Source: UBA1941 sp046329555
GTDB taxonomy: Bacteria > Bacteroidota > Bacteroidia > Chitinophagales > LD1
Assembly: GCA_046329555.1 (NCBI GenBank)
Contig: JAXLUK010000001.1
Location: 806,001 to 870,000, forward strand
DNA: 64,000 nucleotides
Direction: 5' to 3'
The notes beneath the pieces are model-generated. The model was not told the DNA's origin. It did no database searches and saw nothing but the letters and a program-made list of their open reading frames with translations. Shown here piece by piece: positions 50,808 to 59,790 of this stretch (its first letter is position 1; every line of letters begins with the position of its first letter). The position numbers and the translations under genes were made by a program.

Positions 50808-51818
50808 TTATCTGCTGATGGCTGCTGCGCTCATCATCTTAACGGAACGAAAAACACCCGCAGCGTTGGTTACCTGCAACTGATAAGCATACGATTGAAC
50901 TGGCAGCGACAACTTCGCGAAGTCAAGCTCAATTTCATGATTTCCGGCAGCCAGCTGATGGCGCGTTTCGCTATGCACTAACTGACCCTGAATCGAATAA
51001 ACATCAAGCTTTATATCACCGGCATTGTGCAATTTAAACGGTATAGTTGTAACGCCTGCAAACGGATTGGGAAAATTCTGACCTAATTCCATTTGTTTTG
51101 CTGTTTCAGCTTCAATATGGCCCACTCCTAACACACCAGTTCCATTAACCGTAGCTTCAAAGTAAGCACTGTATTCAGAAGTGCTGATCTTAGTTAAGGT
51201 AGCCTCCTGATAAGTTATGCCATCAGAAAACACATTATCACTTTGCCATGTCATGGGATCGCTTCCCTTGGTATAAATGGTGCTGTTATCAGCGTATAAT
51301 GCATTCTTCATATCCGGATCAAACATCATTTGCGACACGGCTGAGTACGTTGAGCTTACATACACTTGAAAATGAATGTGACATAACCGACCGCTATACC
51401 AACCGGGGAAAATGGTGGTAAAATTCACTTCTCCATTGGCATCTGTAAACTGATAGCCGCGTAAATAGGTGAGACCGGCCTGCCCGGGATTCATGTTGTT
51501 ATCATATCCCGAATACAATCCATCCTTGGTGCAGTGCCAGATGTTTACCCGCACGTTCTGCATTGGGCCGCAGTTATTCAAGCCGAGAATTTTAATTTTT
51601 AGATTAAGCTTCACCCCTTGCTGTGTTTCCCGGATATCACTTCTAAAAAACGTTGTATTTTCAGTTAAATCCAATGGAAATGGCCCGGATGTTTCGGATG
51701 GGATCAATACGCAGCTTCCCTCTTGCTGTTGCGATCCGGCCAACGTCTTCTTAATAGGTAATAATGTTGCTGCTCCCAGTAAACCGGCGCTTTTAATGAA
51801 ATTTCTGCGATTGCTCAT
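50808..51818 (-). CDS. Intradiol ring-cleavage dioxygenase with Tat signal and T9SS type A domain
   Basis: 336 aa. N-terminal twin-arginine signal NRRNFIKSAGLLGAATLLP. Dioxygenase core (about 35-215) with non-haem Fe(III) ligands as in protocatechuate 3,4-dioxygenase: Tyr in DGLYSGYDN, Tyr in FPGWYSGR and two His in LCHIHFQVYV. A second half (about 245-336) is a T9SS type A sorting domain (LGQNFPNPFAGVTTIPFKL, LDVYSIQGQLVHSE, YAYQLQV). Intradiol enzymes cleave catechol rings with O2; secreted relatives act on lignin-like or plant phenolics. Tat export joined to T9SS sorting is unusual, because folded Fe protein must cross the outer membrane. Confidence 0.83.
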   Translation of the reverse strand: MSNRRNFIKSAGLLGAATLLPIKKTLAGSQQQEGSCVLIPSETSGPFPLDLTENTTFFRSDIRETQQGVKLNLKIKILGLNNCGPMQNVRVNIWHCTKDGLYSGYDNNMNPGQAGLTYLRGYQFTDANGEVNFTTIFPGWYSGRLCHIHFQVYVSSTYSAVSQMMFDPDMKNALYADNSTIYTKGSDPMTWQSDNVFSDGITYQEATLTKISTSEYSAYFEATVNGTGVLGVGHIEAETAKQMELGQNFPNPFAGVTTIPFKLHNAGDIKLDVYSIQGQLVHSETRHQLAAGNHEIELDFAKLSLPVQSYAYQLQVTNAAGVFRSVKMMSAAAISR

Positions 51819-51912
51819 TGCTTTAAATTTTATAGTTCAAAAATATTTCCCCAACCTGTACCAAGCAATATATTCTGTTGCTTTATACCGCATCAATTTG
51901 TTGGTTTGCCGA

Positions 51913-52494
51913 ATGACCAGACCAATATCACTGCCATATGATGGGCACATTAGATATGTGCGCTGCTTTGAATCGAGTTCGTGTCAAAAGATTTATCAAG
52001 CATTGTTTGAACAGATTTTGTGGCAGCCTGATCAGATCACTTTATTTGGTAAAACAATTACCACGCGCAGACTGGTAGCCTGGTATGGCGAACAACCATT
52101 TTCTTATACGTATTCAAAAAACACGAAAACAGCCATGTCTTATACCCCCCTGCTGCGCAAATTACAAGATCAGGTAAGCGAAGCAGCCGGCACCTCATTC
52201 AACTCCTGCTTATTGAATTTCTATCCCGATGGAAACACCGGCATGGGATGGCATAGTGATGATGAACCGGAATTACAACTGCAAGCTACTATTGCATCTT
52301 TATCGTTTGGCGCGGCTAGATCATTTAAATTCCGACATCGAAAAACCGGTGAAACCATTTCGCTGTTATTAGAATCAGGTAGTTTGTTATTGATGGAAGG
52401 ATGCACCCAGGAACACTGGTTGCATCAGCTACCGGTTAGCAAGAAGGTTACTGCACCACGAATCAACCTTACCTTTCGCACCATGCGCACGTAG
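51913..52494 (+). CDS. AlkB-family 2-oxoglutarate/Fe(II) dioxygenase
   Basis: 193 aa; start MTRPISLPYDGHIRYV (51913). Upstream in-frame codons overlap the opposite-strand dioxygenase gene and show no homology. Fe ligands His114 and Asp116 (GWHSDDEPEL) and His171; 2-oxoglutarate is held by Arg183 and Arg189 in APRINLTFRTMR. NFYPDGNTGMGWH is the usual ALKBH2/3-like lead-in. The enzyme reverses 1-methyladenine and 3-methylcytosine damage in DNA or RNA. It is followed by folE and fabD on the same strand. Confidence 0.88.
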   Translation: MTRPISLPYDGHIRYVRCFESSSCQKIYQALFEQILWQPDQITLFGKTITTRRLVAWYGEQPFSYTYSKNTKTAMSYTPLLRKLQDQVSEAAGTSFNSCLLNFYPDGNTGMGWHSDDEPELQLQATIASLSFGAARSFKFRHRKTGETISLLLESGSLLLMEGCTQEHWLHQLPVSKKVTAPRINLTFRTMRT

Positions 52495-52551
52495 GTGCCT
52501 ATACAACCCGCAAGCATTAGGCCAAGCTGAATTTTAATCTAAATTGCAACC

Positions 52552-53148
52552 ATGCTGTATGAAAAACAAGAACGCTATGACCCTGCTTCCGTTCAAAAAT
52601 TAATAGATGCCTACGGTGATATTTTGCGAACGCTGGGAGAAGATGTGAGCCGTGAAGGTTTGCTCAAAACACCTGAGCGCGCCGCTAAGGCGATGCATTT
52701 TTTATCGTCGGGCTATCAGATGGACGCCTATGAAGTAATGCGTGCGGCAATTTTTCACGAACCACATAACCAAATGGTGGTGGTAAAAGATATTGAGCTG
52801 TATTCGCTTTGCGAACACCACTTATTGCCTTTTTACGGACGTGCGCATATTGCCTATATCCCAAATGGAAAAATTGTTGGGCTCAGTAAATTGGCACGGG
52901 TAGTAGATGTCTATTCGCGACGGTTTCAAGTTCAGGAGCGCCTAACTATTCAAATCCGCGATTGTATTCAGGAAACGCTGGACCCGTTGGGCGTAGCCGT
53001 TGTAATTGAAGCAAAACACTTGTGTATGATGATGCGCGGTGTTCAAAAACAGAATAGCGTTACTACTACTTCAGCATTCACCGGTGAGTTTGAACATTTC
53101 AATACGCGCAACGAGTTTATCAAGTTAATCAGTTCTAAATTAAGTTAA
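52552..53148 (+). CDS. folE: GTP cyclohydrolase I
   Basis: 198 aa. Makes 7,8-dihydroneopterin triphosphate from GTP, the first step of folate (and tetrahydrobiopterin) synthesis. Zn ligands CEHH in SLCEHHLLPF and Cys in HLCMMMRGV; substrate loop GLSKLARVVDVYSRRFQVQERL. Toroidal decamer expected. Normal length for FolE1; fabD follows after 1 bp, indicating one transcript. Confidence 0.95.
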   Translation: MLYEKQERYDPASVQKLIDAYGDILRTLGEDVSREGLLKTPERAAKAMHFLSSGYQMDAYEVMRAAIFHEPHNQMVVVKDIELYSLCEHHLLPFYGRAHIAYIPNGKIVGLSKLARVVDVYSRRFQVQERLTIQIRDCIQETLDPLGVAVVIEAKHLCMMMRGVQKQNSVTTTSAFTGEFEHFNTRNEFIKLISSKLS

Positions 53149-53149
53149 G

Positions 53150-54007
53150 ATGAAAGCATTCGTTTTCCCGGGACAAGGCAGTCAGTTTAGCGGGATGGGT
53201 AAGGCATTAATGGAAAGCGGCGAAACCGCAAGAACCTTTTTTGAAACAGCCGATCGCATTTTGGGTTTTCCCATTTCTTCAGTGATGTGCGATGGTACTG
53301 ACGATGACCTGAAACAAACACGAGTTACCCAGCCTGCAGTATTTTTACATTCCGTAATCAGTGCAGCGCTTCGCGGCAATGAGGCACCCGCTATGGTAGC
53401 TGGCCATTCTTTGGGAGAGTTTTCGGCGCTGGTAGCGAACCGCTGTTTATCATTTGAAGAAGCATTGAAATTAGTGAGCATTCGCGCACAGGCCATGCAA
53501 AAAGCCTGCGAAGCAGTTCCTTCAACCATGGCTGCCGTATTACGTTATGAAAGCGAAACACAGGTTGAACAGATTTGCGCGGCAATTAAAGACGAAGTAG
53601 TGGTACCGGCCAATTACAATTGTCCGGGCCAGTTGGTGATTTCAGGCAGTATTGCAGGCATTGATGCAGCGATGGCGCAGCTCACTGCAGCAGGTGTGCG
53701 GCGTGTTATTAAACTTCAGGTGGGTGGTGCTTTTCATTCGCCGTTGATGGAGCCGGCACGTGCCGAGTTAGCTGCCGGCATTGAAGCCGCCCATTTTCAA
53801 ACACCAATCTGTCCGATTTATCAAAATGCAACAGCTACACCCAGCAGCGATCCGGCGGTGATTAAAGCAAATCTGATTGACCAATTAACGGCACCGGTGA
53901 AATGGACGCAATCGGTACGTGCCATGGCGCAAGACGGCGCTACTGAATTTATCGAAATCGGTCCGGGAAATGTGCTCTCCGGTTTAATTCAAAAGATTCT
54001 GGTATAA
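53150..54007 (+). CDS. fabD: Malonyl-CoA:ACP transacylase
   Basis: 285 aa. Transfers malonyl from CoA to acyl carrier protein for fatty acid synthesis. FPGQGSQFSGMG N-terminus, nucleophile Ser in GHSLGEFSAL, general base His in GAFHSPLMEPA, and Arg in ALKLVSIRAQAMQ. This also feeds the long acyl chains used by the sphingolipid locus in the window, although it is not linked. Starts 1 bp after folE. Confidence 0.95.
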   Translation: MKAFVFPGQGSQFSGMGKALMESGETARTFFETADRILGFPISSVMCDGTDDDLKQTRVTQPAVFLHSVISAALRGNEAPAMVAGHSLGEFSALVANRCLSFEEALKLVSIRAQAMQKACEAVPSTMAAVLRYESETQVEQICAAIKDEVVVPANYNCPGQLVISGSIAGIDAAMAQLTAAGVRRVIKLQVGGAFHSPLMEPARAELAAGIEAAHFQTPICPIYQNATATPSSDPAVIKANLIDQLTAPVKWTQSVRAMAQDGATEFIEIGPGNVLSGLIQKILV

Positions 54008-54036
54008 ACGATTTCTGCCTACTAAAACGTAACCTT

Positions 54037-55356
54037 TTGAAATATACGCTGCTCTTCTTATGGTGTACTTGCGCCAGCTTAGGCCATGCGCAAACCGATT
54101 CCCTGCCTGCACTAAAACAGCAGCGATGGAATGTACATTTTCAGTTTACATCAATTGGCCAATGGCACCCCGATTTTAAAGCCGCTTACTCGGGTGATAA
54201 TAGTTTGATGACCCATGAAGGCCCGAAAGTTTCAGTAACAGCAACCTTGTTTTTTGGTTTGCGCCTGTGGAAAGGTGCTGAGCTCTACTTCAACCCGGAA
54301 CTTAGTGGGGGTGCGGGTTTCAGTAAAACTTTGGGTGCAGCAGGTTTTCCTAACGGAGAAACTTTTCGCGTTGGTTCGCCGTCGCCGGCAGTTTATGTGG
54401 CGCGGTTGTTTTTCCGGCAATACATCGCCTTATCGAAGAAAACGGAGTGGGTAGAAAACGACCAGAATCAGTTACGGGTAAAACGCCCTATAAGTTATTT
54501 ATCTTTTCTGGTAGGAAGAATCAACCTGGCCGATTACTTCGATAATAACGCCTATGCCCACGATGCCCGAACCCGCTTTTTAAACTGGGCACTGATGGGC
54601 AATGGCGCGTGGGATTATCCAGCAAACACCCGTGGCTATACCTATGGCTTTGTGGCAGAATATGTTCGCCCGCATTTAGCGGTACGTTATAGCTTATGTG
54701 TGGTGCCGACGGAGGCCAATAGTTCAACGATGAATTTTAATCTTTCTAAAGCCGGTTCTCATACTTTGGAAGTGGAAGGTAATTGGAAAATTAAAGGTCG
54801 GGAAGGCACAGCGCGCCTGCTGGGCTTTGTAACTCGCGCCAATATGGGCAGCTATCGGTTGGCCACAGCAATGGATACGCCTGATATCACGGCAACGCAG
54901 GTATACTCACGTACGAAATACGGATTTGGCATCAATGTAGAACAACAGGTACACGACCATGCCGGGGTTTTTGCCAGATTTAGCTGGAACGACGGACGCA
55001 CAGAAACCTGGATGTTCACGGAAATAGATCGCGCCTTCAGTGCAGGTGCACAAATTGATGGCCATTACTGGAAACGACCGAATGATGCCATTGGCGTTGC
55101 GTTATTAGTAAACGGTCTATCAGAAGACCATCGTAAATATTTAGCAAAGGGAGGTTATGGATTCATTATTGGCGACGGACGCCTAAATTATGCGCCCGAG
55201 TTCGTTACCGAATTGTACTACAGCTTTGCCGTTTGGAAAGACTGGGTGACGATTTCACCCGATTATCAATTTATTCTACACCCGGCTTACAACCGCGACC
55301 GCGGCCCGGTGCATGCGTTGGGCGTACGTTTGCACGTGGCGGTTGGAAATAAATAA
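54037..55356 (+). CDS. OprB-like carbohydrate porin
   Basis: 439 aa starting at TTG (54037), with a signal peptide ASLGHAQ. Outer-membrane barrel features: alternating strands, WNVHFQFTSIGQWHPDFKAAYSGDNSLMTHEG, LGRINLADYFDNNAYAHD and the ending ALGVRLHVAVGNK. It resembles the carbohydrate-selective porin OprB family found in Bacteroidota. Substrate unproven. No adjacent sugar uptake genes. It follows fabD by 29 bp and converges on the PGI/PMI gene (5 bp apart). Confidence 0.75.
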   Translation: MKYTLLFLWCTCASLGHAQTDSLPALKQQRWNVHFQFTSIGQWHPDFKAAYSGDNSLMTHEGPKVSVTATLFFGLRLWKGAELYFNPELSGGAGFSKTLGAAGFPNGETFRVGSPSPAVYVARLFFRQYIALSKKTEWVENDQNQLRVKRPISYLSFLVGRINLADYFDNNAYAHDARTRFLNWALMGNGAWDYPANTRGYTYGFVAEYVRPHLAVRYSLCVVPTEANSSTMNFNLSKAGSHTLEVEGNWKIKGREGTARLLGFVTRANMGSYRLATAMDTPDITATQVYSRTKYGFGINVEQQVHDHAGVFARFSWNDGRTETWMFTEIDRAFSAGAQIDGHYWKRPNDAIGVALLVNGLSEDHRKYLAKGGYGFIIGDGRLNYAPEFVTELYYSFAVWKDWVTISPDYQFILHPAYNRDRGPVHALGVRLHVAVGNK

Positions 55357-55361
55357 CTACG

Positions 55362-56354
55362 CTATTCTGCCGGAACAGAATTCAGGAAAGCTTTGAGCTT
55401 ATCAATCACCTTCACTTCAACTGGATCTTGCTTGTGTGCAATGGCCAGATGATAGCTGAGCCAATCACCGAAATGAATGAAATAAAAACATTGCTGGAAA
55501 AAGTCGGCGCCTTGAGCCTGCACTTCCGTTAATGAAGATACTACTTCTTCAATCACTGGTTTGATAAAAAGGAAACGCAGTTTATTTCGTTTATGTTCAA
55601 ATGAGTGCCGAAAGAATACTACTGCCAATGTTTCATTGCGCATCTTCCAACCCACCAATTCATTGTGATTGAGTTCAGGCACTACATGATACCAGCAATT
55701 CTGTTTTGAATTTTCGTTGATCTGTTGTTTAAGGCGAACCGCAGCGCTTTGCATCTTATCTTCAACCGTAACGACAACTGTTTTGAATTTAATCTTATCT
55801 GCCAGTGCTTTGGCGTCTTGACTGATTTGATGCTGATTTGCCAGTAAAAACTCAGCGCAACCATTCATCTTCGATTCCAGATCCCAGGCTAACAATCCCG
55901 CTTTCCTTAGAATAGATAATAAAATCATCGCCCCGTAACCCAAGGTGGTGCGCGGTGGAAATCCGGTTGGGAGTTCTATAAAATCAAATCCATTAGATTG
56001 TGCCAATTGCTTTAATTGGCCGCCGGAAGCCACGCAAATTGGCCTGAGGCCCCGATTTACTGCATCATGAAAACAGGAAATTGTTTCTTCCGTATTTCCG
56101 GAATAGGAGCATAAAATCAGTAAAGCGTCGCGTTGAACAAATGCCGGCAATCCATATCCCTTGTTCACTACCACCGGTACGGATAACACGCCAAATGTGA
56201 GATCTGACAACAAATCTCCGGCAATTCCAGATCCACCTAGTCCACATACTACAACAGATGAAATGGAGCCAGACAGGGCGGATAAAGAAGGTTGCGCATA
56301 ACGCTTAACAGCATCCTGCATTTGTTCTGGAAATTGCTCAATGAATTCTAGCAT
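55362..56354 (-). CDS. Bifunctional phosphoglucose/phosphomannose isomerase
   Basis: 330 aa with two SIS domains (about 20-150 and 175-310). VVVCGLGGSGIAGDLLSD, SYSGNTEETISCF and the C-terminal PELNHNELVGWK (Glu/His pair) are the hallmarks of the bacterial-archaeal PGI/PMI family. It interconverts glucose-6-P, fructose-6-P and mannose-6-P in the cytosol, a link to mannose-containing glycans such as those made by the Dpm1-like synthase that starts 210 bp away on the other strand. Confidence 0.88.
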   Translation of the reverse strand: MLEFIEQFPEQMQDAVKRYAQPSLSALSGSISSVVVCGLGGSGIAGDLLSDLTFGVLSVPVVVNKGYGLPAFVQRDALLILCSYSGNTEETISCFHDAVNRGLRPICVASGGQLKQLAQSNGFDFIELPTGFPPRTTLGYGAMILLSILRKAGLLAWDLESKMNGCAEFLLANQHQISQDAKALADKIKFKTVVVTVEDKMQSAAVRLKQQINENSKQNCWYHVVPELNHNELVGWKMRNETLAVVFFRHSFEHKRNKLRFLFIKPVIEEVVSSLTEVQAQGADFFQQCFYFIHFGDWLSYHLAIAHKQDPVEVKVIDKLKAFLNSVPAE

Positions 56355-56563
56355 AGCTTAGTATTTTCTGCGTGGTGCCCTACTTTCGCGCATATCAGCA
56401 CCAACGCAAGTATTGTAAATGTAGCCGAAAGAGTACTGCGCATCTTCTCCACTTTCTAACATTTTAACGTTTACGATGAAGAGGCTTTGACAGTTACCTG
56501 AGGCTGTAAAAGCCAGAACGGCGCTCTGTTCTTCTGCTAAATTTAACTACGTTTGCGCGCTCG

Positions 56564-57295
56564 ATGTCTGCACTGATTATCATTCCCACTTTCAACGAAA
56601 TCGGAAACATTGAAAAAATGATTCGGAAAGTATTTTCACTTCCGAAGCCTTTTGATTTGTTGATTATCGATGATGGTTCGCCGGATGGCACGGCCGCTGT
56701 AGTGCAGCGCCTTCAACCAGAATTTCCCGGCTTATTCTTGATTGAGCGCAAAGGGAAATTAGGATTAGGAACAGCGTATATTACCGGTTTTAAATGGGCA
56801 CTGGAAAGGGAATATCAATACATTTTTGAGATGGATTGTGATTTCTCCCATAATCCCGATGATTTACTGCGTTTATATGCAGCATGTGCAGAAAATGGCG
56901 CTGATTTGGCTATTGGTTCCAGATACGTTAAAGGCGGAGGTTTTGTGAACTGGCCTAACGACCGTATCCTGATTTCAAGAGGCGCTTCGGTTTATGTGAA
57001 TTTGATTACCTGGATTGGTATAGCCGATCCAACAGCAGGATTTGTTTGTTTTAAAAGAAAGGTGCTGGAAACTATCGATTTAGATAAAATAAGATTTATC
57101 GGTTACGCCTTTCAGATTGAAATGAAGTTTGCCGCCCGGCGTCTGGGCTTTACTATCAGCGAGATTCCTATCATCTTCACAGAACGAGTAGAAGGCGTTT
57201 CGAAAATGAGCCGGAATATCATTAAGGAAGGTATACTTGGGGTGCTGCAAATCCAGTGGCATAGCTTCTTCTCCAGCTACCGGAGAAAATCGTAA
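56564..57295 (+). CDS. Polyprenol monophosphomannose synthase (Dpm1-like GT2)
   Basis: 243 aa. GT2 catalytic domain begins immediately after the start: LIIIPTFNEIGNIEKM, DDGSPDGTA, FEMDCDFSHNPDDL (DXD metal site), GSRYVKGGG and the acceptor-site end. Makes polyprenyl-phosphate-mannose from GDP-mannose for protein or glycan mannosylation. No C-terminal membrane domain is present, the Dpm1 form of yeast Dpm1-type 3 enzymes without anchor. TACGTTTG (56548-56555), a -7-like box, lies just before the start, too close for certainty. The next gene is on the same strand but separated by an inverted repeat. Confidence 0.9.
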   Translation: MSALIIIPTFNEIGNIEKMIRKVFSLPKPFDLLIIDDGSPDGTAAVVQRLQPEFPGLFLIERKGKLGLGTAYITGFKWALEREYQYIFEMDCDFSHNPDDLLRLYAACAENGADLAIGSRYVKGGGFVNWPNDRILISRGASVYVNLITWIGIADPTAGFVCFKRKVLETIDLDKIRFIGYAFQIEMKFAARRLGFTISEIPIIFTERVEGVSKMSRNIIKEGILGVLQIQWHSFFSSYRRKS

Positions 57296-57322
57296 GAATA
57301 TTTTTACACAGTGATTATCAAT

Positions 57323-57355
57323 AGGTTACAAAGAAAATTAATAATGCTGTAACCT
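57323..57355 (+). terminator. Possible weak terminator or operator
   Basis: AGGTTACA (57323-57330) and TGTAACCT (57348-57355) form a perfect 8-bp dyad with a 17-nt AT-rich spacer, followed by TTTAT. It lies between the Dpm1-like gene and the TPR gene; the long loop makes a terminator role uncertain. Confidence 0.35.
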
Positions 57356-57399
57356 TTTATGATGGCTTTCGTATGAAGATGTATAATAAGAAAGCCGAT

Positions 57400-58191
57400 A
57401 TGAAAAGATTCCTTACACTATTGATTACCGTTACCCTTTTCAGCACGGCCTTCGCCTCTAACACCGCTCCATCTACTGCCAACGAATATTTTCAGGTTGG
57501 TTTTGACGCGGCGAATCGCGGCGATCACCAGATAGCCATCAAAAATTACAATATCGCCATTGGGTTAGACCCAAGTCGTTTAGGCTTCTACTACCAGCGC
57601 GCACTCAGCAATCGCGCCATTGGCAACAAGGCCGGAGCTGCTTCCGATTTTACGGCATGCAACAACATCCGTCCGATTGCCGAAGCGTATTACTACCTGG
57701 GATTAATGCGTTATGAAGAAGCCAACTTGTTAGGGGCTAAACAGCTAATGGAAAAAGCCAAAGAATTGAAAGAAGATGTTGAAAAAGTGAACTTTTATCT
57801 GGGTGTCATCAACTACCGCATCGGTGATTTTAATAGCTCTATTGAAAATCTACAACGCTTTACTTCGCTTTGCAAAACCAATCCTGACGCCTTCCTGTTT
57901 CTGGCGATGAGCCACATCAAACTCAAGCGCTATGATGAAGCCCGTTCGTTTCTGAAGAACGCGGTATTGTACACCACCAACGACTGGAAGTTGTATCTGA
58001 AGATGTACGAAATCTATAAGGAAATTGGCGATGTAGAAAACCAACTGTACAACTTGTCGATGGTGATTGAATTGGGTCAACACAAGCCTGAATATTACAT
58101 CGCCCGCGCGAAATTGTACAAAGCTGTAGGCGACGACGAGCGCGCCAACGAAGATTTGTACTTCTCTCAAAACATTGCCGAGGCTAAGTAA
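57400..58191 (+). CDS. Exported TPR protein
   Basis: 263 aa with signal peptide (STAFAS). About six tetratricopeptide repeats (for example QVGFDAANRGDHQIAIKNYNIAIGLDPSRLGFYYQR, YYLGLMRYEEANLLGAKQLMEKAKEL, FLAMSHIKLKRYDEARSFLKNAV). A protein-interaction scaffold in the periplasm, partner unknown. Start MKRFLTLLITV chosen; an in-frame Met 27 nt upstream adds a charged leader before the signal peptide. Converges on the HAD gene, 2 bp apart. Confidence 0.75.
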   Translation: MKRFLTLLITVTLFSTAFASNTAPSTANEYFQVGFDAANRGDHQIAIKNYNIAIGLDPSRLGFYYQRALSNRAIGNKAGAASDFTACNNIRPIAEAYYYLGLMRYEEANLLGAKQLMEKAKELKEDVEKVNFYLGVINYRIGDFNSSIENLQRFTSLCKTNPDAFLFLAMSHIKLKRYDEARSFLKNAVLYTTNDWKLYLKMYEIYKEIGDVENQLYNLSMVIELGQHKPEYYIARAKLYKAVGDDERANEDLYFSQNIAEAK

Positions 58192-58193
58192 CC

Positions 58194-58829
58194 TCACCAT
58201 TCGAAGAGCGCCAATAACTGATCGCGATCAGTTAAATGAAAGGTATGAAATCCTTGTAGCTGAGCCGCCTCGATATTTGCTTTCAAATCATCTATAAAAA
58301 AGATGTTTTCAGCAGAACAGTCCTCCTGTTGCAATACCATGTCGTATATCCGCGCTTCAGGTTTTCTGGCACCCATTTCGAACGAATAATAGGCATGATC
58401 AAAAAAATCCCGCAATGGGTGTTGGAATGTTTCCTGCAAATGCCGATCGATAAAATTTAAATGAAGGATATTGATATTACTCAGCGCAATAACCCGATAG
58501 TGTTCGCGAAGCAACTGGAGTAATTCAAATTTTGCTGGAGGGAAACCAGTAATGAGCGCGTTCCAGGCATCGGCAATTTCGTGGTGAGTAGTTCCAGGAA
58601 TCAAATACGCCTGAAGCGCTTCACAGAACTGAGTAGCCGATATTTCCCCGCGGTCGAAACGGCTGAACAAGCTATCTGCGGATTCAATATTCAGCTCGGC
58701 CCTGAAATCGCGCTGAGCCAGCTGTTTAAATCGGGCGGTAAGCAGATTGAAATCCAGATCCACCAACACATTACCCACATCAAACATCAGGGTAGTAACA
58801 CCTTTGGGAATTTTATCAGACTTTCGCAT
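58194..58829 (-). CDS. HAD-superfamily hydrolase
   Basis: 211 aa. HAD motif I FDVGNVLVDLD (nucleophile Asp, acid Asp absent from the usual DxD spacing because the motif reads DVGNVL), motif II SNINILH, motif III Lys in ARKPEARIY and motif IV FFIDDLKANIEAA. The YihX/IA-type cap lies between motif I and II. It is predicted to dephosphorylate a sugar phosphate or nucleotide; the substrate is open. Cytoplasmic. Divergent from the YHS lipoprotein gene. Confidence 0.85.
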   Translation of the reverse strand: MRKSDKIPKGVTTLMFDVGNVLVDLDFNLLTARFKQLAQRDFRAELNIESADSLFSRFDRGEISATQFCEALQAYLIPGTTHHEIADAWNALITGFPPAKFELLQLLREHYRVIALSNINILHLNFIDRHLQETFQHPLRDFFDHAYYSFEMGARKPEARIYDMVLQQEDCSAENIFFIDDLKANIEAAQLQGFHTFHLTDRDQLLALFEW

Positions 58830-58867
58830 CGGGGGTGAAAATATTTACATTTGACAAAAATCAGTTC

Positions 58868-59149
58868 ATGAAAAATTTACTGTTTCTGGCCGTGATGGTT
58901 GGTGCCACTTTAGCTTCGTGTGTTAATCCGGATGAAAAGCGTTTGAGTACAGCGCCTTCTCCTGAAGATAAAACCGTTAAAATGAATGTAGCGCTGGCGG
59001 TTGATAAGGATTTGGTTTGCGGCATGAAAGTAACACCCGCTAGCTTAAAAGACACTTTTACCTACGAAGGAAAAGTATACGGTTTCTGCAATGAAGGCTG
59101 CAAAGCAGAGTTTGCACAAGACCCCAAAAAATATTTGGCTGCGCAGTAG
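58868..59149 (+). CDS. YHS-domain lipoprotein
   Basis: 93 aa. Start MKNLLFLAVMV (58868) places lipobox LASC with Cys18. The C-terminal half is a YHS domain: DLVCGMKVTP, YEGKVYGFCNEGCKAEFAQDPKKYL, with the three metal-binding Cys residues. YHS domains bind copper or other metals and occur in copper resistance and as additions to P-type ATPases. Here it would face the periplasm as a metal carrier or sensor. Small gene between HAD and DUF4294 genes. Confidence 0.85.
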   Translation: MKNLLFLAVMVGATLASCVNPDEKRLSTAPSPEDKTVKMNVALAVDKDLVCGMKVTPASLKDTFTYEGKVYGFCNEGCKAEFAQDPKKYLAAQ

Positions 59150-59229
59150 CCTTTTAGGATTTTAACGTTTTTTTGATGCCGAAAAAAGGGTGTGGTACAT
59201 CCTTTGGACTGGTATTGATAAAAAGAGAG

Positions 59230-59790
59230 ATGAAACGCCTTGTTCTGTTTTTATCGATATTGTTATGCACACCTTACCTGCATGCGCAGGAAGGAGTAGT
59301 TAACGACTCCAGCGCAACGCTGGCCGACTCTACCATTACGCTACCCGATGTTCCTGTAATTCGTTTCAAAAGCAAGGAAGATGAAATGGAATTCTACAAG
59401 GATGTTCAACGCATTCGTAAGGTATTACCTTATGTAAAGATTGCGAAGCGGATGTATGTTACCGTGATGGAACATAAGGAAAACGAAAAACGAGGCGCTT
59501 ACCGGCATTATCGTAAAGATTTGGAAAAAGAAATGCGGGAAAAATTCGAGGCAGAGTTGCGCGATTTATCCATTAATCAAGGTAAAGTTTTAGTGAAATT
59601 AGTGAACCGGGAAACCGGTAATAACTGCTACCAGATTATTAAAGATGTGAAAGGCGGTTTCAGCGCCTGGGTGTGGCAATTGATTGCCAAAAAATACGAT
59701 TACAACCTCAAGGAAGTGTACGACCCAAAGAAAGAGCGCATTCTGGAAATGGCCATCCGCGCCTTGGGCAGTGAATACGATCCCAACTAA
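59230..59790 (+). CDS. DUF4294 exported protein
   Basis: 186 aa; start MKRLVLFLSILLC (59230) gives a signal peptide (YLHAQ). The rest is a DUF4294 domain: RFKSKEDEMEFYKDVQRIRKVLPYVKIAKRMYVTVMEH, LVKLVNRETGNNCYQIIKDVKGGFSAWVWQLIAKKYDYNLKEVYDP. This Bacteroidota family has no assigned function. Longer upstream in-frame starts lack a signal sequence. Its stop overlaps the convergent GT9 gene by 4 bp. Confidence 0.85.
   Translation: MKRLVLFLSILLCTPYLHAQEGVVNDSSATLADSTITLPDVPVIRFKSKEDEMEFYKDVQRIRKVLPYVKIAKRMYVTVMEHKENEKRGAYRHYRKDLEKEMREKFEAELRDLSINQGKVLVKLVNRETGNNCYQIIKDVKGGFSAWVWQLIAKKYDYNLKEVYDPKKERILEMAIRALGSEYDPN

Noticed and set aside
51469..51912. Extended N-terminus of the AlkB-family protein
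   Set aside because: The extra ~148 codons are antisense to the dioxygenase gene and the domain starts at 51913.
56548..56555. TACGTTTG promoter box for the Dpm1-like gene
   Set aside because: Exact consensus but only 8 bp before the ATG and without a good -33 element, so it was mentioned in the gene entry and not called.
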